A stretch of 64,000 bases of DNA, from assembly GCF_017874035.1 (NCBI RefSeq), contig NZ_JAGGKV010000019.1, forward strand, positions 1 to 64,000. Reading direction: 5' to 3'. A program made the translations under genes and the position numbers. Shown here in pieces: positions 17,676 to 26,261 of this stretch. This DNA is from Paenibacillus aceris (GTDB taxonomy: Bacteria; Bacillota; Bacilli; Paenibacillales; NBRC-103111). The stretch's first letter is position 1. Every line of letters begins with the position of its first letter. The notes under the pieces are model-generated. The model saw only the letters and a list, made by a program, of their open reading frames with translations. It did no database searches and was not told the origin of the DNA.

Positions 17676-19976
17676 TTACGGTATGGACACCTCGATGTTA
17701 TAAACTCCTCCAACAACCGTCTCGAAGATGACGACCCCATCCTTCTGCAAAACATCGATCGGTGCTCCGTTAGCCGTTACCGTTACTTGGATGCTGCTAC
17801 GCACCTTGCAGAAAGCTCCAGCTTTACCAGAAACAACCCGAGCGGATTTCAGCGTTCCTTCCGCCCACTCCATGTCGACCGAGAAGCCGCCTCTGGCGCG
17901 AAGACCCGTCACCTTCCCCGAATGCCAAGCCTGTGGTAGCGCAGGCAAAAGATGGATCTCGCCTGCATGGCTCTGAAGAAGCATTTCAGCGATCGCAGCC
18001 GCACCGCCAAAATTTCCATCGATCTGGAATGGCGGATGATTGTCAAAAAAGTTTGGTAGCGTCGAATGTGTGAGAAGCGCATTAAGATTGTTCATCGCTT
18101 CCTCGCCTTTCCTAAGCCTAGCCCAGAAATTAATGATCCACGCTCGACTCCATCCGGTATGGCCTCCGCCGCTTGCCAAACGCCGCTCCAGCGTGCACAG
18201 TGCAGCTGCCGCCAGTTCGGGCGTGCCGTCGGGCGTGATCTGGCTACCCGGATGCAAGGCAAATAAATGGGAGATGTGGCGATGACCCGGCTCCGCCTCT
18301 TCGTAATCTTCATACCATTCCTGAAGTTGGCCGTACCTTCCAATTTTCGGCTGGGGAAGCTTCATCAGTACTCGTTGTAACTCAGGTCCTAGTGTCTCAC
18401 TTTTCTGGATGCCGAGTATCAGCTCTGTCTCTAGCACTGCTGTGAACAGCTCACGAATGATCTGCGTGTCCATCGATGGTCCGGCACATAGTACGCCAGA
18501 TTCTCCATTTGGAAGGATATATGTATTCTCTGGTGACACAGATGGGCAGGTAACCAGCTCACCGCCAGGAGTTTCCACTACGTAATCAATTAAGAACAAC
18601 GCAGCTTCCCGCATGGTGTCGTATGCTTTGCTGAGAAATTCCACATCCATTGTAAATTGGTAATGCTCCCATAGATGCAGCGAGAGCCAGGCAGCTCCCA
18701 TCGGCCAATACGTGGAGGGTAGCCATGTATCCTGTGGAGCAGTATCGGCCCAGATATCGGTATTATGGTGAGCAGTGAACCCCCTGCAGCCGTACATAAC
18801 GGACGCCGTATGCCGACCAGGTTCGCGCATCCGTTCCAGCAACTCAAAAAGAGGTTCGTGGCATTCGGAAAGCGCGCACGATTCCGCCGGCCAGTAATTC
18901 ATCTGCGCATTGATGTTGATCGTATATTTACTGTCCCACGGCGGAAGGAAGTGCTCGTTCCAGATGCCTTGCAAATTGGCGGGCAGCGAGCCAGGTCGGC
19001 TGGAGGAGATGAGCAAATATCGGCCGAACTGAAAATAAAGCGCAAAAAGGGCCGGATCGGACTCTCCACCGCTAAGCCTGTCCATGCGATCTGATAGACT
19101 CTTACGTCCGACTTCCAAGTCTTCCGTCAACGACAACGACACTCGTCCGAATAATTCGCAATAGTCGTCTAGGTGTCTCCGATAGAGCGCTTGATAACCC
19201 AGATTGGCGGCACTCTCCGCTTTCTCCCTCGCTTCTGCCAAAGGATCAAGGAACCGGAATGTCGTTGCAGCCGACAGAACAAGTGTCACGCTATTTGCGT
19301 TCTCCACGACCAGGTGCTCGCCAACCGCTTTCACCGTGCCGCCATCAGCTGAAGCTCTCAGCACTGCACCGTACTGGCTGCCTCCCTCACCGCCACAATT
19401 ACCACTCATCCAGATTACGTTGTTTCCCTCACGTCCGGCATGGTCGGCGTATCGCCAACGCCCACGTTCCAAGCGTGAAGTGAAACCGATTTCACCAGAC
19501 CGGTTTGCTGTAAGCCTCAGGATGATTGCCTGATCAACGTAACTAGCAAAAATCTCGCGCTTAAATGAAACGCCGCCCTGACTGAAGGTGACGGTAACAG
19601 TGCCACTTTCCAAATCTAGCGTACGCTCGTAATTGTCCGGTTCACCCTCTGGAAGAGAGAAGTCAAGTAAAAGATGTCCTAGAGGCATATAATGCCTTTG
19701 CGATTCCGGCAACCCGGATAACGCCAAGACCGCGAGCTTCTCGGCTTCCTTCAACTTGCCTTCAAATATTAAACGACGGATTTCCGGAAGATTTGCTTTT
19801 GCATCCGGATTATTACGGTCACGTGATCCACCGTACCAGACGGAATCTTCATTTAATTGCAATCGTTCCTGTTGCGTCTGTCCATACACCATCGCTCCTA
19901 GCCTGCCGTTGCCGATTGGCAGTGCCTCATTCCATTTCGTTGCCGGACTCTTAAATAATAGCTTAAGATCTGTCAA
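17676..19976 (-). CDS. GH95 alpha-L-fucosidase family enzyme
   Basis: The protein of about 766 residues has full GH95 architecture: an N-terminal beta-sandwich beginning with EALPIGNGRLG and LNEDSVWYGG, a linker, an (alpha/alpha)6 catalytic barrel and a C-terminal beta domain. The barrel holds NINAQMNYWPAE (the Asn pair used for catalysis in this family), SPEN with the acid Glu, and QIDGNFGG with the Asp. GH95 inverting enzymes remove alpha-1,2-linked L-fucose, or related L-galactose. There is no signal peptide, so it acts in the cytoplasm. I prefer a TTG start at 19976, seven bases after GGAGGGG; an ATG at 19991 has no good ribosome site. It overlaps the regulator gene upstream and closes the operon. 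Confidence 0.88.
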   Translation of the reverse strand: MTDLKLLFKSPATKWNEALPIGNGRLGAMVYGQTQQERLQLNEDSVWYGGSRDRNNPDAKANLPEIRRLIFEGKLKEAEKLAVLALSGLPESQRHYMPLGHLLLDFSLPEGEPDNYERTLDLESGTVTVTFSQGGVSFKREIFASYVDQAIILRLTANRSGEIGFTSRLERGRWRYADHAGREGNNVIWMSGNCGGEGGSQYGAVLRASADGGTVKAVGEHLVVENANSVTLVLSAATTFRFLDPLAEAREKAESAANLGYQALYRRHLDDYCELFGRVSLSLTEDLEVGRKSLSDRMDRLSGGESDPALFALYFQFGRYLLISSSRPGSLPANLQGIWNEHFLPPWDSKYTININAQMNYWPAESCALSECHEPLFELLERMREPGRHTASVMYGCRGFTAHHNTDIWADTAPQDTWLPSTYWPMGAAWLSLHLWEHYQFTMDVEFLSKAYDTMREAALFLIDYVVETPGGELVTCPSVSPENTYILPNGESGVLCAGPSMDTQIIRELFTAVLETELILGIQKSETLGPELQRVLMKLPQPKIGRYGQLQEWYEDYEEAEPGHRHISHLFALHPGSQITPDGTPELAAAALCTLERRLASGGGHTGWSRAWIINFWARLRKGEEAMNNLNALLTHSTLPNFFDNHPPFQIDGNFGGAAAIAEMLLQSHAGEIHLLPALPQAWHSGKVTGLRARGGFSVDMEWAEGTLKSARVVSGKAGAFCKVRSSIQVTVTANGAPIDVLQKDGVVIFETVVGGVYNIEVSIP

Positions 19977-20712
19977 CTGCTTCCCCTCCATCGGTAGATT
20001 CAGTCACTCCAGCCTCACGATATGCTCCTGGAGTGATGCCCGTGTATTTTTTGAAAACTTTCGTAAAGTAATGCTTGTTCTCAAACCCAACCCTCTTACC
20101 AATTACGTTTACTGGAAGATGCCAGCAAGCTTTCAGCAATTTCTGCGCTTCACGGATTCGCAAAGTGTTGAGATGATTCACAAAGTTATCGCCAGTTTCC
20201 TTCTTGAACAATCTGCTGATATAGTGCGGATGAAGATTCATCAAATCTGCAAGATGCTCTAACGACAGGTCCTGCATGTAATGCCCCTCCATGTAAAGAA
20301 GGATTCGCTTGGCGTGAACCGTGTAATCCGATTCCGAATCGGGAGGAAGATCCTCGGCAATCCTCGCCAGTAAATTCGCAATTTCTTCTTTGTCAATCGG
20401 TTTCAATAAGTAATCCACAACGCCCACGCGAAGCGCTCTGCGCACATAATCAAAATCCTCATATCCCGTCAATATAATAAATTGATCACACAATCCGCCT
20501 TCTCGAGCTTCCTCAATTAACTCAAATCCGTTTCTCTCCGGCATATTGAGATCCGTAACCGTGACATCCGGCAGATAGGCCTGCATAACCACAAGTGCTT
20601 CAGAGACGTTATTTGCCACACGAACTTCCGTACCAGGCGGTGCCGCTTCATCAACAATCTTCATAAGGCCCTTCAGAATCAGTGGCTCGTCATCGACAAT
20701 CAGTATTTTCAT
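19963..20712 (-). CDS. Short AraC-type response regulator
   Basis: The 249-residue protein is a receiver (VDDE; phospho-acceptor Asp54 in TVTDLNMP; Lys in LLKP) joined almost directly to an AraC-type DNA-binding domain (about 140-240, HPHYISRLFKKETG). It lacks the 250-residue middle segment of the regulators in the xylan locus. It follows the kinase gene by 3 bp and overlaps the GH95 gene, so it belongs to the same operon. It probably activates the importer, GH95 and perhaps GH31 genes of this locus. Confidence 0.9.
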   Translation of the reverse strand: MKILIVDDEPLILKGLMKIVDEAAPPGTEVRVANNVSEALVVMQAYLPDVTVTDLNMPERNGFELIEEAREGGLCDQFIILTGYEDFDYVRRALRVGVVDYLLKPIDKEEIANLLARIAEDLPPDSESDYTVHAKRILLYMEGHYMQDLSLEHLADLMNLHPHYISRLFKKETGDNFVNHLNTLRIREAQKLLKACWHLPVNVIGKRVGFENKHYFTKVFKKYTGITPGAYREAGVTESTDGGEAVDRS

Positions 20713-20715
20713 CTT

Positions 20716-22452
20716 TTACTCGCCATCCCTTTTATCGATAATGATGGTTAGGCATGTACCCTTTCCCTGTTCGCTTGTAAGTTCCAGCCGTGAAGCGCCG
20801 CCATAGAAAGATTTAATACGCTCGCTGACGTTATAAAGCCCTAGCCCTCCTCTCTCTCCCTCACTCAATGGCTTCGTCTCCGTTTCTCGATACAATTTAC
20901 TTTGAATGGTGTGCAATTTCTCTGGTGGGATGCCTGCCCCGTTGTCCATCATGTAGATCCGAGTTTCATCCGCAGTTTCTTCTGCTAGAACCTGAATATG
21001 AACAGGCCGAATCACAGTGGACGCGCCGTGAACAATACTATTCTCAATAAGAGGCTGAAGAATGAATCTCGGACAAGCAATTTTATCTGCATTCACATTA
21101 ACATTAATTTCGTAGGTCAGCCTGTCAAGAAGCCGCATTTTATGAATGTTGAGGTAGAGGCTTACCGTCTCAATCTCCTTCGCAAGCACCGTCTCTTCCT
21201 TTTGAGAAGACAAGCTGTAGCGCATCAGTTTCCCGAACCAGAACGAGATGTTCGCTACCTCCTTGTTGTTGGCGATTTCGGCTAGCATCCGGATCGTTTC
21301 CAGCGTGTTATACAAGAAATGCGGCTTGATCTGCGCCTGAAGTACTTGATAGGCCGCTTCTTTATTTCTTAATTCAGCGCGATGGACGTTATTAATAAGC
21401 TCATCCATTCGGTGGATCATGTTATTGTAGGTGTCGATGAGAAATCCTATTTCGTCTTGATTGCCAGGGCGGTTGACGATCAACTTCATATTATCGTCTC
21501 CAAGATTGCGCATATGTCTTGCAAGCCGAAGGATTCGCTTTGTAATCGTTGATGCAAGCAGATAGTAAGCAAAGGACAAGGCAGCCAGAAAGCCGAATAT
21601 GGTTAAGATCAGCACAACTTCCTTTTCCTTTACAGCACGAAACACATCTTCTACTTTCCCCATAATGGCGATTCGTACCCCAAGTTCCTTGATATCCAGT
21701 TGATTCACGATCGTTTGCCTGGTGATAACGTAAGATTTGCTTTCATTCGCTTCTAGCAGTTTTAGTGTTTTATCATCAAGCCTGGATGCAACTTCTCCAT
21801 TGACCAAGGGCTTGCCGCTCTCCGATAGTAAAAAGGACTTCCAGTTCCCTTCAACTCCTGCAGCTTTATAGAACTTATCGATCAGATTGCTGTTGACACG
21901 TATCTCTAGAAGTCCAAGTTTCTCGGTTATATTATTATTATAAATATTCTGATAATAGATTAGCTGTGGTTCCTGATCTTGTGGCTTGAGCAGTATCCAT
22001 TTTCCATAACCCGGTTTTAACGAAAGCGAAATCTCATTAGCTTCTCCCCCTTGCAGGGATGTGTCGATAAACCGATCGGTGATTGTGAGCACCTTTTCCT
22101 TTATCTTATAAATTCTCAGCGACTCTATCTCCGGATTGGAAAAAAAAGATTGTGTGAATATCGGATTGATATACCGCGTGTAAGTAAAGATGCTCTCGGC
22201 ATCCGATTCATATACGCCATCCAAATAATCAGTCACATATGGGTTGTACTGTAGGAGACGATGAATGGATTGTATGCGTGTTAGATCGGCTTTCATATTT
22301 GCATAGGCTTGTTCAAGTATCTTTTGCCGGCTTTCAACGAATTGCTTCGTCAGATTTCCATAAATTTGACTGTAGTAGTAGTAACCAAAAACGATAACCG
22401 GAATAAAAATCAGTACGATGTAACCAACAATAATTTTGCGTACTATGCTCAT
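20716..22452 (-). CDS. YesM-type sensor histidine kinase
   Basis: The 578-residue kinase has two membrane helices (about 5-30 and 275-300) around an extracellular sensor, HAMP, a His_kinase segment with QAQIKPHFLYNTLET, and a C-terminal ATPase with DNGAGIPP and GLGLYNV. The start at 22452 (MSIVRKI) has AAGAGG 11 bases upstream; longer readings up to 22509 begin before it. It is coupled to the response regulator that follows. A sensor for xyloglucan fragments is inferred from the GH95/GH31 context. Confidence 0.88.
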   Translation of the reverse strand: MSIVRKIIVGYIVLIFIPVIVFGYYYYSQIYGNLTKQFVESRQKILEQAYANMKADLTRIQSIHRLLQYNPYVTDYLDGVYESDAESIFTYTRYINPIFTQSFFSNPEIESLRIYKIKEKVLTITDRFIDTSLQGGEANEISLSLKPGYGKWILLKPQDQEPQLIYYQNIYNNNITEKLGLLEIRVNSNLIDKFYKAAGVEGNWKSFLLSESGKPLVNGEVASRLDDKTLKLLEANESKSYVITRQTIVNQLDIKELGVRIAIMGKVEDVFRAVKEKEVVLILTIFGFLAALSFAYYLLASTITKRILRLARHMRNLGDDNMKLIVNRPGNQDEIGFLIDTYNNMIHRMDELINNVHRAELRNKEAAYQVLQAQIKPHFLYNTLETIRMLAEIANNKEVANISFWFGKLMRYSLSSQKEETVLAKEIETVSLYLNIHKMRLLDRLTYEINVNVNADKIACPRFILQPLIENSIVHGASTVIRPVHIQVLAEETADETRIYMMDNGAGIPPEKLHTIQSKLYRETETKPLSEGERGGLGLYNVSERIKSFYGGASRLELTSEQGKGTCLTIIIDKRDGE

Positions 22453-22512
22453 GATCACAGATACCTCTTGCTTTCGGAATTTCCTTATAACCATATCATG
22501 AGCAACCAAAAT

Positions 22513-22540
22513 CCGGTAGAGGCATATTTGCCCCTACCGG
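22513..22540 (-). terminator. Terminator hairpin after the second importer operon
   Basis: The stem CCGGTAG.GGCA/TGCC..TACCGG has a TATT loop and is followed on the minus strand by ATTTTGG. It lies just after the lipoprotein gene stop and before the kinase gene, so it may lower, rather than abolish, transcription into the regulator genes. Confidence 0.65.
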
Positions 22541-22551
22541 TTACCGTTTGC

Positions 22552-24126
22552 TTACTTGAACAAATCTTTCCTTTTTTGGTAGGTCTCATTAGCCCAATCA
22601 ACGAGTTTTTGTAGTCCGAGCTGCTCTGCATTCTTGACCATATTCTCGTAGTTGGCCATTGCTTCCTCTTCGGACTTGGCAAGATACACCTTGACCTTCT
22701 CGTTTTTGATCATTTCATCAATCTTGGTCCTCATCGTCCTCTCTTTAGAGTCAGGCCCCGCCTGGATCAGGCCAAGCTCAGGCTTATACTTGGTAATATT
22801 CTTGATTTCCATGAGCGTTTGCGTCGTCATCGTACCCGGTACGTAACTCCACTGCCCTTCCGTAATCGCATCGTTATATAGGTACCACCATTTAATCCCG
22901 TTGCTTTCGACGAATTGGGCGTCATTCGGATCATACTTCAAATTCGGATAACCCTCTTGGTTCCAAGTCCAATGCTCGTTCTCGATTCCAAACATCGTAA
23001 GCTTTTTACCTTCGTCGCTTGCCAAGTATTGCAGAAATTTAATCGACTTCTCAGGATTTTTATTTTTCTTCGTAATGAATGTACCTGCGAAGCCAACGCC
23101 TCCACTGACGACTTTCGTATCGTTCGAAAGAGAGGTCGGCAGCATCTTGAATGTGAATGCGCCCCCTTCGCGTTTGACTGCGGCATTGTCGCTGTCGGCG
23201 ACACTCACTGTATACATGTGGGCAAAAGCTTTGCCGCTTGTCGCGTACTGATCGTCGATCTTATCATTGGCGTGAGCAAAGTTCTCCGCCATAATATAGC
23301 CATTTCGATATAGCTTGTTCATAAACTTGAAATATTCTTTCATTTTCGGATGGCGAATGAAAAAGTCTACTTTGCCTCCTTGTTCGAACCAGGGGCTGCC
23401 AAAGGTCGCATCCACGCCAAATTGCATCAGAAAGTATTGCTCAATCCATTCCTTGTCCATAATTAACGGTACCATGTCTGGATACTTATTCTTAACCATG
23501 CCGAGCACGTTGACGAAATCATCCAGCGTCTTAATGGGCGGGTTCCCGAGTTGCTTCAAGATATCCTCACGTACGGCAATGCCCGGATTGCCGTTGTTGC
23601 CCAGTGCGTATTTATTTGCCGCCCATTCTTCCTGAGTTGCGAAAGAATTGCGGATCGTGTAAAAGTTGCCGTCATCCATCGTATGGATTGCAATACGGGT
23701 CTTATCAATTTTAAAATCAGGCGCATACTTTTGGATCAGCTCATTCCAGGGATAGGACAGTTTAGAGTCAGACAACCGGCTAACATTTCCATACGTAAAC
23801 ACTAAGTCCGGTAAATCTCCCGATGCAATCATCAATGGCAATTGCTTGTCGTCTGTCGCTACTGTCACCTTCAACTTTACGCCCGTCTTCTCGGTGATTT
23901 TGTCTGCAATTGGACCTTTCCATTCCTTGACAGGGTACCATGGCGCATCGATAAACAGTGTTAGCTCCTCCGCCGCATTCCCTGCAGGAGACTTGCTGTT
24001 TTTTTCGGCTCCCTGGTTTGTATTCGAACCACTGTTACTGTCCATACTGCATGCGGACAATAGCATCAACACGAGTACAAGCGCCAGTGTCGTTACAAAT
24101 ACTTTGTAACCTTTTGTTCTTTTCAA
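22552..24126 (-). CDS. LplA-type sugar-binding lipoprotein of the second importer
   Basis: The 524-residue extracellular receptor has a lipoprotein signal (lipobox LLSAC, Cys at about 26), an Asn/Ser-rich linker and an LplA-like substrate-binding fold. It follows two permease genes, so the order permease-permease-receptor differs from the receptor-first order of the xylan locus. It presumably binds the oligosaccharide later trimmed by the GH95 and GH31 enzymes. Confidence 0.9.
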   Translation of the reverse strand: MKRTKGYKVFVTTLALVLVLMLLSACSMDSNSGSNTNQGAEKNSKSPAGNAAEELTLFIDAPWYPVKEWKGPIADKITEKTGVKLKVTVATDDKQLPLMIASGDLPDLVFTYGNVSRLSDSKLSYPWNELIQKYAPDFKIDKTRIAIHTMDDGNFYTIRNSFATQEEWAANKYALGNNGNPGIAVREDILKQLGNPPIKTLDDFVNVLGMVKNKYPDMVPLIMDKEWIEQYFLMQFGVDATFGSPWFEQGGKVDFFIRHPKMKEYFKFMNKLYRNGYIMAENFAHANDKIDDQYATSGKAFAHMYTVSVADSDNAAVKREGGAFTFKMLPTSLSNDTKVVSGGVGFAGTFITKKNKNPEKSIKFLQYLASDEGKKLTMFGIENEHWTWNQEGYPNLKYDPNDAQFVESNGIKWWYLYNDAITEGQWSYVPGTMTTQTLMEIKNITKYKPELGLIQAGPDSKERTMRTKIDEMIKNEKVKVYLAKSEEEAMANYENMVKNAEQLGLQKLVDWANETYQKRKDLFK

Positions 24127-24190
24127 GACGACCCCTCCAATGTTGTTGTTAGTATATTAAAGCAAATGCTTTACTATCGTGCAAGCGATT

Positions 24191-25072
24191 TCAACCTTTG
24201 ACAGAACCAAGCATGATGCCTTGAACGAAATACTTCTGCAGGAAAGGATATATGAATACGATAGGCGCTATCGAGACGACCATCGCCGTCACCTGAAGTG
24301 AGAAGCTCGTAACTCCCGACGAGGATCCGTTCGCTACTGCGAGTGCGTCCATAGGGGAATTGAATTTATTGATGATTTCCATCATGCGGTATGTAAGTGT
24401 ACGCAAGCTCTCCGATTGTACAAAGTAAGCCGAATCCAGCCATGAGTTCCATTGACCGACACCCATAAACAAGGCCATCGTCGCGACGAGCGGCATCGAA
24501 ACCGGCAGGACAATTCGGAAAAAAACAACAAGTTCGCTCGCGCCATCCATATGAGCGGATTCCTTCAGCTCGCCAGGTATTTCACGGAAGAATGAGATAG
24601 CAATTAGCAGGAAGAATGTACTAAGCATGGACGGGAAGATATATACACCGAACGTATTCAGTAAACCAATCGAGCGTAGCACTACGTAGTACGGAATGAG
24701 GCCGCCGGAGAAATACATCGCGAAAATAATAACTGTGAAGTAAAATTTACTAAATAACAGATTCCGATGTGAAAGTCCATAAGCGACCAGACTTGTAAAT
24801 AGAACGCCGAGCATCGTGCCCAGCACAGTTCGAGATATCGTAACCAGAAAAGCGCGAAACCAGTTGGGATCTGACAAGAATGTTTTGTAATTTTCTAAAG
24901 TAACACTTCGGGGCCACAAGTATACGCCTCCGAGAAGCGAATCTGATCCCCTGTTGAACGATACGATTACAACGTAGTAGAACGGATATAACATGGCAAG
25001 CATGATGATGAATAGAACCACGTATATCATGCTGTCAAGGAGTATGTCCTTCTGTTTTTGGTTATGTAGCAC
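24191..25072 (-). CDS. CUT1-type ABC sugar permease, YtcP-like
   Basis: The 293-residue six-helix permease has the EAA loop ESAHMDGASELVVFFRIVLP and a C-terminal GSVKG. I start at a GTG at 25072 that has GGAGG seven bases upstream; that ribosome site overlaps the end of the upstream permease gene. It forms the channel with the LplB-like protein encoded just before. Confidence 0.88.
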   Translation of the reverse strand: MLHNQKQKDILLDSMIYVVLFIIMLAMLYPFYYVVIVSFNRGSDSLLGGVYLWPRSVTLENYKTFLSDPNWFRAFLVTISRTVLGTMLGVLFTSLVAYGLSHRNLLFSKFYFTVIIFAMYFSGGLIPYYVVLRSIGLLNTFGVYIFPSMLSTFFLLIAISFFREIPGELKESAHMDGASELVVFFRIVLPVSMPLVATMALFMGVGQWNSWLDSAYFVQSESLRTLTYRMMEIINKFNSPMDALAVANGSSSGVTSFSLQVTAMVVSIAPIVFIYPFLQKYFVQGIMLGSVKG

Positions 25073-25089
25073 GACCGCTCCTCCTTTCA

Positions 25090-26073
25090 CTAGAATAGAC
25101 TTGAATCCGACTTTCGCTTGGCGATGTAATTGCTGGAAAAGATCAACACAACCGAGATGACGGACTGGATCAGGTCGATGGCTGCTGCGTATGAGAAACG
25201 ACCGTCCCGCAGGCCGACCTTAAATGCATAGGTCTGCACAATCTCCGAGGTTGGATTGTTGATGGTGTTCCCAAGAAGATATGCCTGCTCGAAGTTAGAA
25301 CCGACGAGACCACCGCCTAGAATACTGCCAATTGTGAGAATAAGGACAACAATGATCGTTCCCTTCATGCCTGGAATCGTGATGTGGCGGATCCGTGCCA
25401 GCCTCCCGGCACCGTCGATTTGCGCCGCTTCGTATAGAGCTGGATTGATGCCCGTGATAGCCGCCAAGAAGATGATTGTCCACCAGCCCATCTCCTTCCA
25501 CATAGCGCTTCCGACCGCGAGTCCCCAAAAGTAGTTCGCATTGGTCAAAATATCAAGCTGTTTGTCGATGAGACCAAGTCCCAGAAGCGCCTTATTCACA
25601 AGTCCAACGTCTGTTGATAGGAAGAAGAAGGCGAGACTGACGACGACAACCCAAGAAATGAAATGAGGCAGGTAGCTGACGGTTTGCACGAATCGTTTGA
25701 AAGCCATGTGTTTCACTTCGTTAAGCATAATCGCAAAAATGATTGGTGCGGGGAAGGTGAAGATTACCTTCAGCAAGCTCAACATGAGCGTATTACGAAC
25801 GATGGTACCAAATTGATAATCATTTACGAATTCATCGAAATATTTTAAACCGACCCATTCGCTGGTGAATATGCCCCTAATACCGGTTGAGATGCTGTAG
25901 TCCTTAAACGCCATGATGATTCCGAACATAGGTGTGTAGGAAAAAATCAGTAAGAAAATCATCCCTAGCCCAACGAATAAATGAAGCATTTTTTGCTGTT
26001 TAAACCGCTTCCATAAAAGCGCTTTCTCACCTGTTTTAACTGCAGGTCTTGCTAGCTGCGTATCTAGTTCCAT
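25090..26073 (-). CDS. CUT1-type ABC sugar permease, LplB-like
   Basis: The 327-residue membrane protein with six helices has the EAA loop EAAQIDGAGRLARIRHITIPG. It is the first gene of the second importer operon. A cre-like sequence overlapping a TTGACA lies 65-80 bp upstream. No ATPase gene accompanies it. Confidence 0.9.
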   Translation of the reverse strand: MELDTQLARPAVKTGEKALLWKRFKQQKMLHLFVGLGMIFLLIFSYTPMFGIIMAFKDYSISTGIRGIFTSEWVGLKYFDEFVNDYQFGTIVRNTLMLSLLKVIFTFPAPIIFAIMLNEVKHMAFKRFVQTVSYLPHFISWVVVVSLAFFFLSTDVGLVNKALLGLGLIDKQLDILTNANYFWGLAVGSAMWKEMGWWTIIFLAAITGINPALYEAAQIDGAGRLARIRHITIPGMKGTIIVVLILTIGSILGGGLVGSNFEQAYLLGNTINNPTSEIVQTYAFKVGLRDGRFSYAAAIDLIQSVISVVLIFSSNYIAKRKSDSSLF

Positions 26074-26137
26074 GTTCGTTCCTCCCTTACTCCCATACTA
26101 CATCCCTGCAGCACTCACCGGTAAGCCAAAATTTTCG

Positions 26138-26152
26138 AGAAAGCGTTGTCAA
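26138..26152 (-). promoter_or_regulatory. TTGACA -35 overlapped by a cre-like site
   Basis: On the minus strand TTGACA (26147-26152) is overlapped by TGACAACGCTTTCT (26138-26151), a 12 of 14 match to the cre consensus. A convincing -10 is not seen at 16-18 bp, so this is a tentative promoter for the second importer operon. Confidence 0.4.
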
Positions 26153-26206
26153 TTTTTGATCTGATCTTCTCAGTTATATAACGGACATTGGGGGGGAAAT
26201 GGTAAC

Positions 26207-26235
26207 ATGGCCAAACTTTAGAATATCTTGGCCAT
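26207..26235 (-). terminator. Possible terminator after the GH31 gene
   Basis: A perfect 8-bp stem (ATGGCCAA/TTGGCCAT) with a 13-nt loop lies 27 bp after the GH31 stop. A second 9-bp stem (GATGTCGGC/GCCGACATC, 26242-26273) covers the stop codon itself. No T run follows either. Confidence 0.4.
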
Positions 26236-26261
26236 GCTATTGATGTCGGCGTTAAACCGGA

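Noticed and set aside
24158..24173. TAAAGCAAATGCTTTA palindrome before the second binding-protein gene
   Set aside because: Seven-bp A/T-rich arms within an operon; too short and without T run to call a terminator or operator.
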